This document shows positions 11,253 to 21,755 of a stretch of 64,000 bases of DNA, in pieces. A program made the position numbers and the translations under genes. Where the stretch lies: contig NC_079498.1 of assembly GCF_030052815.1 (NCBI RefSeq), positions 75,316,992 through 75,380,991 of the forward strand, given 5' to 3'. The notes under the pieces are model-generated. The model saw only the letters and a list, made by a program, of their open reading frames with translations, was not told where the DNA came from and did no database searches. How positions within the stretch are numbered: position 1 is the stretch's first letter; each line of letters opens with the position of its first letter. The DNA comes from Hevea brasiliensis. Lineage: Eukaryota > Streptophyta > Magnoliopsida > Malpighiales > Euphorbiaceae.

Positions 11253-12610
11253 TTAGTCTCTGAACAGCTGTGGGTGCTGGCTCCTCATATCCTCTTCACG
11301 TTCCTAAGTAGCTTTCTGGCCTGAATGATGGTTCCACAGCACTTTAACCAGGTGTATCTGTTTGTTCCTCAGCTGCTTCACCTCATAAGCCAGAATTTTT
11401 ATGGGTTCTTCCTCATATGAGAGGTCTGGATTTACTTCAATCTCTTCAACTGATAGTACATGAGATGGGTAAGATCTGTACCTCCTTAACATGGACACAT
11501 GGAAGACATTGTGTATCCTTGCTAACTCTAGAGGTAATGCTAACCGATATGCCAAAGGACCCACTCTTTCCAGAATCTCATATGGTCCGATGAAACGAGG
11601 ACTCAGTTTCCCCTTTCTGTCAAATCTCACAATCCTCTTCCAAGGAGAAACTTTGAGGAATACCTTATCACCCACTGCATATTCAATATCTCTTCTTTTC
11701 AGATCAACATAGGACTTCTAACGGTCTGATGCAGCCTTGAGTCTATCTCTGATCAATCTGATCTTTTCCTCTGTCTGCTGAACAATTTCTGGCCCAATCA
11801 TCTTCCTTTCACCTACTTCATCCCAACATAAGGGAGTTATGCACTTCCTGCCATACAAAGCTTCATATGGAGGCATTCCAATGCTTGATTGGTAGCTGTT
11901 GTTATAAGCAAACTCAATCAAAGGCAAGTGTGTATCCCAACTACCTTCAAATTCAATCACACAAGCCTGTAGCATATCCTCCAATATCTGAATAACTCTC
12001 TCAGACTGGCCATCTGTCTGTGGGTGGAATGCTGTGATGAAGTTCAATCTAGTTCCTAGGGCTCTCTGAAGACTACCCCAGAATCTAGAAGTGAACTTAG
12101 GATCTCTTTCAGACACAATTGATACTGGCACTCCATGCAGTTTTACAATCTCATATATGTACAATCTGGCCAATCTTTCCAGGCTATAGTCCATCCGAAT
12201 TGGCAAAAAGTGAGCAGACTTGGTTAATCTGTCAACTATAACCCATACTGCATCATGACTACTCTGTGTCCTTGGAAGTCCTGTAACAAAATCCATAGTT
12301 ATCCGTTCCCATTTCTATTCTGGTACTGATAAAGGATGTAATAAACCAGCTGGAACTTGATGTTCTGCCTTTACTTGCTGACAAGTTAGGCATTTGGAAA
12401 CAAATTCAGCTATATCTCTCTTCATACCCATCCACTAGTAATGCTCTTTCAGCCCTCTGTACATTTTAGTTCCACCAGGGTGCATAGCAAATGGAGACTC
12501 ATGTGCTTTCTTCATAATGATCTGTCTCAATTCCACATCACTAGGAACGCACATTCTGCCCTGATGTAGCAATAAACCATCCTCTCTCACAGAAAATTCA
12601 GGTTTCTTGC
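11253..12610 (-). pseudogene. B integrase with chromodomain tail
   Basis: Inserts element DNA into the host genome. In order: HHCC zinc finger (ending near 12390), DDE core starting at MDFVTGLP, GPY/F block (PRFIGPYEI) near 11590, and a chromodomain-like end (VKVLWNHH) near 11330. The terminal TAA is at 11253-11255. The frame is continuous apart from TAG codons at 12435, 12315, 11718 and 11304, each a single transition from Trp or Gln. The second catalytic Asp is Glu (SERDP instead of SDRDP); the D-35-E spacing is otherwise kept. There is no intron: ERVIQ runs directly into ILEDML. A chromodomain tail is known to steer such elements to heterochromatin. Confidence 0.92.
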
Positions 12611-13307
12611 CCTGCTGGACTTCTTTCAGTAGCTTCTGATATTTTTCATCACTCTGAGCAGCCATTCTGATCTGATCAATCAACACTGGCTGTACATGCC
12701 ATGCAACTACTGTCTGTCCCTCATCATCAATCTCTAAACTGGCATGCTGTGCTTTCAATTCATATACCATGGACAAAGGAGAAACTCTGAGACTTGCCAT
12801 AGTCTTGCGACTTAAGGCGTCAGCCACCACATTTGCTTTCCCTGGCTGATAGTCTATTAAGCAATCATAGTCTTTAATGAGTTCTAACCATCTCCTCTGC
12901 CTCAAATTCAATTCCTTCTGGGTGCCCAAATACTTCAAGCTCTTGTGATATGTGTAAATGTAGCATTTCTCTCCATACAAATAGTGTCTCCAGATCTTCA
13001 GAGCAAAAACAATAGCTGCTAGCTCCAGATCATGTGTTGGGTAGTTCCTCTCATGCGGTTTCAGCTGGCGTGATGCATAAGCAATGACATTCCGATCTTG
13101 CATCAGTACACAGCCTAACCCATTGTGAGAAGCATCACTATAAACTGTGTATTCTTTACCTAGAGTAGGTAAAGTGAGGACTGGAGCTTCAGTTAAACAC
13201 CTCTTCAACTCATCAAAACTCTGCTGACATTTATCAGTCCACTGAAATTTTACATCTTTCCAAAGAAGCTTGGTCAGTGGAGAAGATAACATAGAGAACC
13301 CTTTCAC
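12611..13307 (-). pseudogene. B RNase H and connection region
   Basis: RNase H removes RNA from the RNA-DNA hybrid. The stretch carries [11 protein letters not shown] (first Asp), [11 protein letters not shown] (Glu) and a final VVADALSRK (Asp). The third conserved Asp, TDHKSL in relatives, is TYHKSL here, so catalysis is probably lost. It is in the same frame as RT and integrase, with no stop inside. Confidence 0.92.
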
Positions 13308-14219
13308 AAATCGACGGTAATATCCAGCTAAACCCAGAAAACTACGAATTTCTGTGATGTTCCTGGGCGGCTTCTAATTAAGGATAGCTTCTACCTTGCT
13401 GGAATCTACCTTGATCCTTTCAGCTGACACAACATGTCCCAAAAAGGAGATTTCTTTCAGCCAAAATTCACATTTCGATAATTTGGCGTATAGCTGTTTC
13501 TCCCTTAAAGTCTGCAGTACAATCCGCAGACGTCTGCCATGCTCCTCTACATTCCTCGAATATATCAAAATGTCATCAATAAACACCACCACAAATTGAT
13601 CAAGATATGGTCTGAAGATAGTGTTCATCAGATCCATAAAAGCAGCTGGAGCATTTGTTAACCCGAATGGCATTACTAGAAACTCGTAGTGGCCATACCG
13701 AGTTATGAAAGCAGTTTTTGGAATGCTCTGCTCTTGCACCTTCAACTGATAATAACCAGATCGCAAATCAATTTTGGAGAATACAGCTGCACCCTTCAAC
13801 TGATCAAACAGATCATCAATGCGAGGTAATGGATATTTATTCTTTGTTGTCACCTTATTCAACTGCCGGTAGTCAATGCATAAGCGGAGAGTACCATCCT
13901 TCTTCTTAACAAACAACACTGGTGCTCCCCAAGGTGACACACTAGGGCGGATGAAGCCCTTTTCAAGTAATTCTTGCAACTGTATCTTCAACTCCTTCAG
14001 CTCTGTTGGTGCCATTCTTTATGGCGTTATGGAGACTGGATCCACACCAGGCATAACATTAATTTCAAACTGCACTTCTCTTTCCGGAGGTAATCCTGGC
14101 AATTCATCAGGAAACACATCTGGAAAGTCATGTACTGTAGGGATGTCCTTCAATGCTGGACTCCCCACTTGGGTGTCTACCACATGTGCCAAGTAGGCTT
14201 CACACCCCTTTCTGATCAT
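13308..14219 (-). pseudogene. B reverse transcriptase
   Basis: Blocks in order: DFPDVFPDELPG linker, [46 protein letters not shown], catalytic [28 protein letters not shown]. The catalytic pair is intact. One frame covers the whole region except TAA at 14019 (a transversion from a Tyr codon) and TAG at 13374 (from Trp). It continues directly into RNase H. Confidence 0.93.
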
Positions 14220-14640
14220 TTTTCCGCTAGTGCAAATTAAATGATGTTTGATGGCAATAACTGCCTCTCCCCATGTATTACCACATCATTGTACTGAGGG
14301 AGACCAAAAGTGACTGTCTTCAGCCTACAGTCAATCATGGCATGATGCCTAGCTAACCAATCCATGCCCAAGATGATATCATAATCTCTGAAGGGCATTT
14401 CAATGAAATCTGACAGAAAAGTGTGTCCTTGGATCACCAAAGGACAATCTCTATTATTCTATTAACCCTGACCTCCTGTCCTAGCGGACTTGTTACTAGC
14501 ACCTCAAAGTCCATTTTTGTACATGGAATAGCAATGCAATCAATGATGCTAGCACTCACATAAGAATGGGTAGAACCCGGATCAAATAACACAAGCATAT
14601 CTTGATTAAAAGTTGAGAAGGTACCAGCCACAACATCAGA
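14220..14640 (-). pseudogene. B aspartic protease, frameshifted
   Basis: The active site DPGSTHS is at about 14585, with catalytic Asp kept, followed by FEVLVTSPLGQEV. A frameshift near 14445 moves the reading to the second half (FRDYDIILGMDWLARHH). A second frameshift near 14222 shifts it to the RT frame. These are the only two frameshifts I find in B gag-pol. Confidence 0.88.
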
Positions 14641-15885
14641 TGTTTCTGCCTCTTCCCTTTGTCTCATTGCACAGATTCTGACTGGAGCACTGTCTTGCTC
14701 TGAATGTTTCACTGTGCCTTGGCTGCCTGCTAGGCTACCTCTACCCTTGCCTCTACCTCTGCTGGGTGGTTGTGAACTTCTGGTGACAGGGCTCTGAACT
14801 GACCCTTCTGCAGTAGTAGGAGGTGGTCCAACTCTGCGACTACTGGTGCAGTCCTTGGCAAAGTGTCCTGTGCCTCCATAGTTATAACAGGCTCCAATAG
14901 CCTTGTAGCATATCCCACCATGATTTCTTCCACATGTTTCACATTGGCGGGGAGGGTAGGAACCTCTAGTACTCTGCTGACCAGATAAGGGAGGCTTCTG
15001 TCCTGAATATCTTCCCCTACTAGACTTCTTGCCACCTCTGCCATGTCCCCCATGATTCTTCCTCTTTCCAGTAGGACCACTGGAACTCTGTTCTACTGAT
15101 TTTCCCTCTTTCTCTGTCTTCTCTGATTTCTTTTTCTCAGGAGCAGCTTCAAACTCAATTCTTTCCAACTCTAGGGCTTGAGAAACAAGTTCAAAGAAGT
15201 TAGTGTGTTTGAACTCGACTACTTGTAATCTGATACTGGGCTTCAAGCTAGTTTCAAACCTCTTGCATCTCTCCCTGCTGGTAGAAAGTAAACTCACTGC
15301 ATAATGGCTTAGGCGGGAAAATTCTCTTTCATACTCAACCACTGATCTGCTCCCCTATTTCAGACTTAGGAATTCTTGTAATTTCTGGTCTACATAAGCA
15401 TCAGGGACATATTTTTGTCTGAATTCCCTGAGAAAGTCATTCCATGTTAGCACTGCAGGTCCTACCAGACTGTGGGGAATGGTTTTCCACCAGTCATAAG
15501 CATCCCCCTGTAGCAAAGATACTGAGTATTCAAATCTGAGCTCCTCTGTGCAGTGCAGTTTCTTGAATACCCTATCCATCCTCTCTAACCGCTGTTCAGC
15601 TTCTAGAGGATCTACTGTCCCTTTGAACTCTGCAGCCCCATACTTCATCAATTTGTCATATTGTCTAGTAGGAGACTGTGGTTGTACCACTGGTGTTTGT
15701 ATTGGGACTTGAGTAGGCACATTACCAGCCATTTGTTAGAACATTGTAGCCATCCACGAGCAACCGAGCAGAAATGCGGTACTTTTGGGGGTGTCTTCTT
15801 GAACCACCGACATTATGTAGGCACAGGGCATCCCTTGCACCTCAGCCTCAATAGATTGATCGACTGAACGATCACCCTCTTCCAT
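14641..15885 (-). pseudogene. gag: B gag
   Basis: The most likely start is ATG 15885 (MEEGDRS, a start block F also resembles). TAA at 15736 and TAG at 15355 each replace a Gln codon by one C-to-T change; otherwise one frame runs through to the protease. The capsid core (YDWWKTIP, FRQKYVP, ERCKRFE) is followed by a Lys/Gly/Arg-rich basic region and two zinc knuckles near 14960-14860. The second knuckle has Tyr at its second Cys position (CYNYGG). The part near 15790-15850 looks unlike F gag and may be locally rearranged. Confidence 0.9.
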
Positions 15886-16074
15886 AGTCAATGCGAGGAT
15901 TTTAGATCTCCTGAACAAATAACACAAGGAGATTTCCTCCCGTTAGTGCATATTTATAATGTAATGTACTGTATATATCAAACAATGATATTGAGTAGTT
16001 ATACTATGAAGAAAGAATATTCAAATAACATGTGAAAACAGAATTTAAAAACTAGCTCTGATACCACTAAAACA
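15886..16074 (-). other. B leader with primer-binding site
   Basis: Minus-strand TGGTATCAGAGC at 16066-16055, eight bases from the 5' LTR edge at 16075, is the tRNA-Met primer site. The remaining about 170 bases to the gag start are an AT-rich leader without other recognised features. Confidence 0.85.
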
Positions 16075-19000
16075 TGTCACACTCTACCCCTCTGTAAGGC
16101 ATAACATGATCCCGTAGTATACCTAATGAATTACCAACTCCGTCTACTGATAACCCATTAAATACACTACTAGAGATTTTAAAAACTTTTCTTGCTTCTT
16201 TTACAGTACTGAGCACTATTTACAGGAGTTAAAAACTTTTGTGAACTGAAGTCAAACGGCTAACTCATTTGGACTATTAGAAATTTTCTGTAAAAATTTT
16301 GGTAGAGTGCCTTCTGTATTTTGGATTAAATAGTTCTTCAGAAAACCTGTAAAAAGCACTTCAATATATTTCCAAATCTCAACTCCAACATGTTTCTCAC
16401 CACAACATATTTCTCAACTCAAATCCACAGTAATTTTTCAAAGACTGAGATACAAGAAATATAATACAATTTTTTTTTACAAGTCAAAATAACTCATAAT
16501 TTACTTTACAACTTTAATGTACAATTTTAGTTTACAACTGCTCAATACCAAAAACAATATATACATACAGTGGTCATACATTACAGTATAAAATGCAAAA
16601 TGTGGTATACTCGTTATACCCGAAAAATCTCTCGCTGGGTGCACTAGCAACCTAGTCTGCTGCCCTGTCTGTCTGTCTACCTGCGACAGCAATAAAAAGC
16701 TATCGCTGAGACAATGTCTCAGTGGTGTACAACATTAACCAAATACAACTTTAAATCACAATTCATAAGTTAAATAAATGATGCCATAGATAATTTCAAG
16801 ATAGTAAATGTCAACAAGAATTTAAACTCCATTTCTCAATATCACAATAATAATTTTAATAAATAAAATCATGATTAAATTCAAAAGACAGTGAATGTCA
16901 ATAAGAATTTAACTCCATTTCACAATCTCATAATACATATCAATAAATCACACACAGCTTAATCATGTTCCAAAGTTCAATTCGTCCCAAAAGTCGATGA
17001 CTAATGAGGAATAACATAACTAGCTAGCAAAAATATGAGTACTCATCCAATTCGTCCTCAACAGGCACAAACCTCAACACTTCAGCCAGAGAGGGAATTC
17101 AATTCGTCCCACTAGACAAGCTAGCGAGGAATACAATCAATATACATGATAGTTGTGGTTTTAAACCATTTCCAATGCTTTTCAATCAATAAGTATCCAT
17201 CAATATCATTCAAACAATTTCAAACCATTTACAGTGCTTTTCAAGCGATAAATATCCATTCAAACACATTTCCACAATTTAAAATAATAATGTACAAATA
17301 GTCATAATTTATTTCAATTGAAAAATTCAAAAGAAATAGTTTTTGTGCACAAACCTCTGATAATTGTCTCCTGGTCTGGACTCAATGTTTCCTTCCCTTT
17401 CCCTGAGTCTTTACTAACTGAGAAACACAATTTGAAGTGTTTCAGTACTAAATTAAACCGTCTCTATTGATAATGCTTGATAAGTAATTCACTGAAAGCT
17501 ATTATTTGCTTAATTAACCTAATATATCGACCCTCGATGCGTTCTAGGTAAATTAGATTTTAGTGTTACTAATATGTCACATTCGATAGTCTTTTAGGGT
17601 TGGTACATGTTACCAATTTCATTTCCTTGTTTAGTGCATTTTATTGCAACTTGCTAGATTCCGGGATACTAGTTTGACCTAGCCGGACGACCTAGTTCCC
17701 TCAGTTTTCGAGTTTCGGTCAAAACTAAAAACTTGTAGATCTATGTCTTATGGAACGCGGGGCAAAATTTCAGGTCATTCTGAGTTATGTAGACCAAGTT
17801 ATGGTCATTTGACTATTGCTGGTCAAATGGCATCAAATTTGGTCATTTTAGGTCAATTTTGGTCAACTTTGGTTTGGCCAGTTTTTGGATCCGAACTTAT
17901 GCAAGCTGCTTGACTTGCTTATGATCATTTCTGAGATTTGGTGTCTTCATAAGACTTGTAGATATGGGTCTTAGCTACTCATGGTTAAAAGTTCAGGTCA
18001 ATTGCACTTAATCCGAATTTGGTCATTTTTCAAGCTACCTTGCAAGCAGAATTTTGGCAAGCTTCCTTCATGAAAGTTGGCACATTTTGTGCCTAGTTTC
18101 ACCTCCAATTGGTCTCATACCAAGTGGAGCCACACACTTAAAGTTATAGGCCTAAAACTCAGACTGCCTTATTGAAATTCTTGCATACACATCAAGCACC
18201 ACTTTTAACACTCACCAACTTAACATTCAAGCCAATTCTGGTTGTACCATGACCTAAACATAATTCACAACACATTATAGGTCATTTTTGCAGCTTACAA
18301 TTACATTCAATGTGCACCAACAAGTGCAGAATTTGCCCAACTCAATTTATAACAATTTAACTCTATAACCAAGCTCATTCACATGTCCAACCTTCACACC
18401 ACTATACATATATTCAAACTGCCGTAACAACCAACACATTTTAACATCATTATTCCATAACCCAAGCATGAATTCCAGCATTCTTCAAGGGTTAGCAAAC
18501 TGCCACAATGGTACACTTACATTCCATTACTTTCTAAGCTTTAAATTTCATTTTACATTTACATATACTAAGTGTACATCACCTAAACAATTTCCTACAC
18601 AATATACATTTAATCAATCATTTAATTCACCATTTACAAGCACAAATAACCTGCCTTCAAGGTATTTCCATGGCTGCCAAAATTACACATTCCCATTCAA
18701 CATCAAACCTTAAAAATTTCTTCATAATTCAAACACCCATAACATGCTTACAAACTTTAACAAAGCAATATTCAAAAACTCAAACTTACCTATGGATGAG
18801 ACTTCTTAAATCTTCACCAAAACTTCTTGAATTTGTTATCAAACTCTTCCTTGTGATGTGGGGACAAATTTTAATGAAGCAACCTAGGTGTTTGGAGGTG
18901 AAATGAAGAGGTTGATGAAGCTTAAAGCAAAACGGCCGTGGAGGATTTCAAGCTTCTCATTTCGGAATGGATGGTCTTCAAAGGTTGAAGATGATGTTTT

Positions 19001-19659
19001 AGTGGAGCAATCTGCCCACTTAATACATTTTATAATTCTTAGTGGTCCACTCACATTAATTAAACCATTTTATATGTTAAATGTGTTAATTACTCCATTT
19101 ACTCTCCACTTTTGGCTATTTACATTAGGTACCCCTGAATTAATTTTTCATTATATTTTCCAAGTGTAATATTATTTATTTTTAATGGACATTTAGGTCG
19201 AAAGACAACTCGGGGTGTCAAATGACCACAATGCCCCTGTTCGGGTTGCATTCCCGATTTTTCGGTAACACCGAGTTTTGTCCGTTTTTCGATTTCTCAC
19301 TTTTCTTTGTACTAATTATTTAATTTTTCTTTGATATTTCTAATGATATTTATACTTCAAGAAATATTTATTGGAGTCCTAAAAATATTTTCCAAGGTTC
19401 CCCGCGGTCCAGGGCTAGTCAACGGTCCACGCCGTGACTTCCCGGTGCGGTCACCCATCGCTAGGGTTTTCGGCTCGCTTAACTTGGTTGCATTTCTTTA
19501 TTATTATTTTTCCTTTGTTTTTCTTGTATTTTTTTTCTTGTATTTCATTATTTTATGTCTCCTCACTCATCTCGAAGTGTAGTTCTAGGCATTCTAGCTG
19601 TCCGGACAACACTGGTCATCAGAACAGTAGTACGCACTACCGAATATAGGGGTGTTACA
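16075..19659 (-). repeat. B 5' LTR, complete (3585 bp)
   Basis: Starts TGTCACACTC and ends GGTGTTACA on the + strand. It preserves the empty insertion site of C near 18050. Relative to the 3' LTR it lacks 71 bp between two TCAATTG repeats (near 17998-18004) and about 11 bp near 16783. No coding function recognised. Confidence 0.95.
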
Positions 19660-19664
19660 AAGTT
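19660..19664. repeat. Target-site duplication of B, right copy (AAGTT)
   Basis: Pairs with 2767-2771. Confidence 0.95.
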
Positions 19665-20235
19665 ATGATACAAGAATATGAAATTTGGCTGGAACAACAA
19701 GTGTCAAGCCAGTTTTGAGAGGCTGAAGGCTATGTTGATAGAAGTATCAGTGTTAACATAGCCAGTGTTGGAAAAGGACTTTGTGGTCTACAGTGATGAT
19801 TTGTATAGTGGGTTAGGGTGTGTATTGATGCAAGAGGGGAAAGTGATCACCTATGTTTCCACGCAGTTAAGGCCACATGAACAGAACTATCCTACTCATG
19901 ATCTGGAGCTAGCAGCAATTATTTTCTCATTGAAGATATGGAGGCATTATTTGTATGGTGAAAGTGCTACATCTATACAGACCACAAAAGTCTAAAATAC
20001 TTACCAACCCAGAAGGAGCTCAACCTTAGATAGAGGTGATGGATTGAGTTCCTAAAGGACTATGATTGTGTGATAGACTATCATCATGGGAAGGCAAATG
20101 TGGTTGTTGATGGCTTGAGTAAAAAGTCCATCACAGCTTTAAGATCACTAAATTCCCATCTTTCTTTAGCTTAATATGGAGCTATTTTGGCTGAGTTACA
20201 AGTAAAGCCAAACCTGCTATAGTAGATATAGGATG
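19665..20235 (+). pseudogene. A RNase H
   Basis: Continues A after the B insertion: the codon cut at AAGTT rejoins, followed at once by TGA and then the KFGWNNKCQASFERL connection text. RNase H blocks YSDD (first Asp) and [11 protein letters not shown] (Glu) are in frame. A one-base deletion near 19970 then shifts the frame, so the TDHKSL-type block is readable only in another frame. Several TAG/TAA codons follow between 20020 and 20235. Not functional. Confidence 0.88.
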
Positions 20236-20909
20236 GGCATAAGGCAGATGAAAAATTAATGGTTATTGTGGGTAAAATCTTAGAGGAGAAAGAAACTGAT
20301 TATGAGGCGAAAACTGATTTGTGTTTGTACAACAAAGGAAGAGTGTGTGTACCAGATGATGGGGAATTGAAGACTGGTATTCTGAAAGAAGCACACACCA
20401 GTGTTTATGCTATGCACCTGGGGAGTACAAAAATGTATAATGATCTGAAGCCTCATTATTGGTGGCTTAGTATGAAGAAGGATATAGTTGACTATGTTAC
20501 TAGGTGCTTGACATGTCAGTAAGTTAAAGCAAAACATCAAGTTCCATCAGGATTGCTATAGCCTATAAGCATACCTGAATGGAAATGGGACCGGGTCACT
20601 ATGGATTTTATCAGTGGTCTACCTTTCACCCAGAAGAAGCATGATGCAGTGTGGGTGGTAGTGGATAGATTGACGAAGTGAGCACATTTTCTACCAGTTA
20701 GGACTAACTACTCATTGGAGAAGCTAGCAGAGTAATATATCAGTGAGATAGTTAGACTGCACGGAATCCCACTTTCTATCATATCTGATCGAGAACCAAG
20801 GTTTACATTGAGATTTTGGAAGAAGCTGTAAGAAGGCTTGGGCTCACAACTCCACTATAGCACAGCTTTTCATCCTCAGATGGATAGACAGTCGGAATGA
20901 GTAATCCAG
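20236..20909 (+). pseudogene. A integrase, exon-like part 1 (zinc finger and DDE core)
   Basis: HHCC finger at about 20395-20522 (ends CLTCQ). The catalytic core starts at MDFISGLP near 20601 and has the second Asp in SDREPRF near 20790. The catalytic Glu lies in the QSE block just before 20900, keeping the D-35-E distance. TGA or TAG codons interrupt it at about 20520, 20559, 20679, 20734, 20830 and 20898. The last codons read GTA ATC CAG, then a GT-AG interval begins. Confidence 0.88.
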
Positions 20910-20983
20910 GTAAACCTAAAAACTAATTAAATTCTTACAAATAATAAATTGAAATGATAGTAATAACGTGAATTATATGATAG
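20910..20983 (+). other. Putative 74-bp intron in A integrase
   Basis: Begins CAG|GTAAAC and ends GATAG|GTC. Very AT-rich, with a TAATAAC branch-like motif at 20961-20967, about 17 bases before the end. The seventh codon inside is TAA. Removal restores the integrase frame exactly in phase 0 (VIQ to VLEDML). The same position holds a related 91-bp GT-AG interval in D, while B has none. Splicing itself is inferred. Confidence 0.65.
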
Positions 20984-21744
20984 GTCCTTGAGGATATGCT
21001 GAGGAGTTATGTCTTTGAGTTTGAGGGGAGTTGGGATAGATACCTCCCACTGGCAGAATTTGCATATAACAATAGCTACCAAGCTAGTGTCCAAATGGCC
21101 CCATATGAAGCACTGTATGGGAGGAAGTGTAAAACCCCAGTGTGTTGGACGGATTTGGGCAAAGATAAGCTGGTAGGACCAGACCTGGTGAAATAGACTG
21201 AGAAAAAAGTAAAGTTAATTGAAGCTAATTTGAAGATTGCTTCAGATAGACAGAAATCTTATGCTGACTTAAAGAGAAAAGAGATAGAGTATGTAGTTGG
21301 CGACAAAGTGTTTCTCAAAGTCTCACCGTGGAAGAAGGTACTGAGGTTTGGAAGAAAGGGTAAGTTAAGCCCTAGGTTTATTGGCCCATATGAAATCATT
21401 GAATATGTGGGACCAGTGGCCTATCGGCTAGCTTTACTGCCAGAATTGGAAAAGATCCACAATGTATTTCATGTATCTATGCTAAGAAGATACCGCTTAG
21501 ACCCTTCACATGTCATCTCCATGGAAGAGATTGAAATTAAGCCGGACTTGACATATGCGGAAGAACTTATACGAATCCTGGCTCAGAAGTAAAGGAACTG
21601 AGAAATAAAGAAATTTTATTGGTGAAAGTACTTTGGGGGCACCATAATACTGAGGAGGCAACTTGGGAAAGTGAAGAGATAATGAGGCAACAGTTCCCTC
21701 AACTGTTTGCATCAGGTAAATTTCGAGGAAGAAATTTTTATTAG
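20984..21744 (+). pseudogene. A integrase part 2 with GPY/F and chromodomain
   Basis: Starts VLEDMLRSYVFEFEGSW and runs through the EFAYNNSYQAS and ALYGRKCKTP blocks, a GPY/F module (PRFIGPYEI, about 21373-21400) and HNVFHVSMLRRYRLD. A TAG near 21195 and a frameshift near 21590 break it. After the shift a chromodomain-like tail (LVKVLWGHHNTEEATWESE) is readable until a TAG near 21742. Confidence 0.88.
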
Positions 21745-21755
21745 AGGGGAAGAGC
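21743..21755 (+). other. A polypurine tract
   Basis: AGAGGGGAAGAGC directly precedes the 3' LTR start at 21756 (TGTAACACC). Confidence 0.8.

Larger units (their letters stand above)
2772..19659 (-). mobile_element. Element B: complete Tekay/Del-like retrotransposon, holding C in its 3' LTR
   Basis: Reads on the minus strand: 5' LTR 16075-19659, internal region 11207-16074 (4868 bp), 3' LTR 2772-11206. The ends on the + strand are TGTCACACC and GGTGTTACA, and a 5-bp duplication flanks them. The two LTRs differ by only a few bases per 100 by eye, so it is fairly recent. Without C and its duplicated target the left LTR is 3668 bp, against 3585 bp for the right one; most of the difference is one 71-bp deletion. 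Gag and pol are recognisable throughout. Confidence 0.95.

Noticed and set aside
13396..14196. Plus-strand open frames of 63-106 codons opposite B RT and protease
   Set aside because: Shadows of the strongly conserved minus-strand pol frame.
15736..15850. Host gene piece captured in B gag, because this part looks unlike F gag
   Set aside because: Only about 100 bp, the same frame continues on both sides, and no recognisable host domain; local divergence or a small rearrangement explains it.
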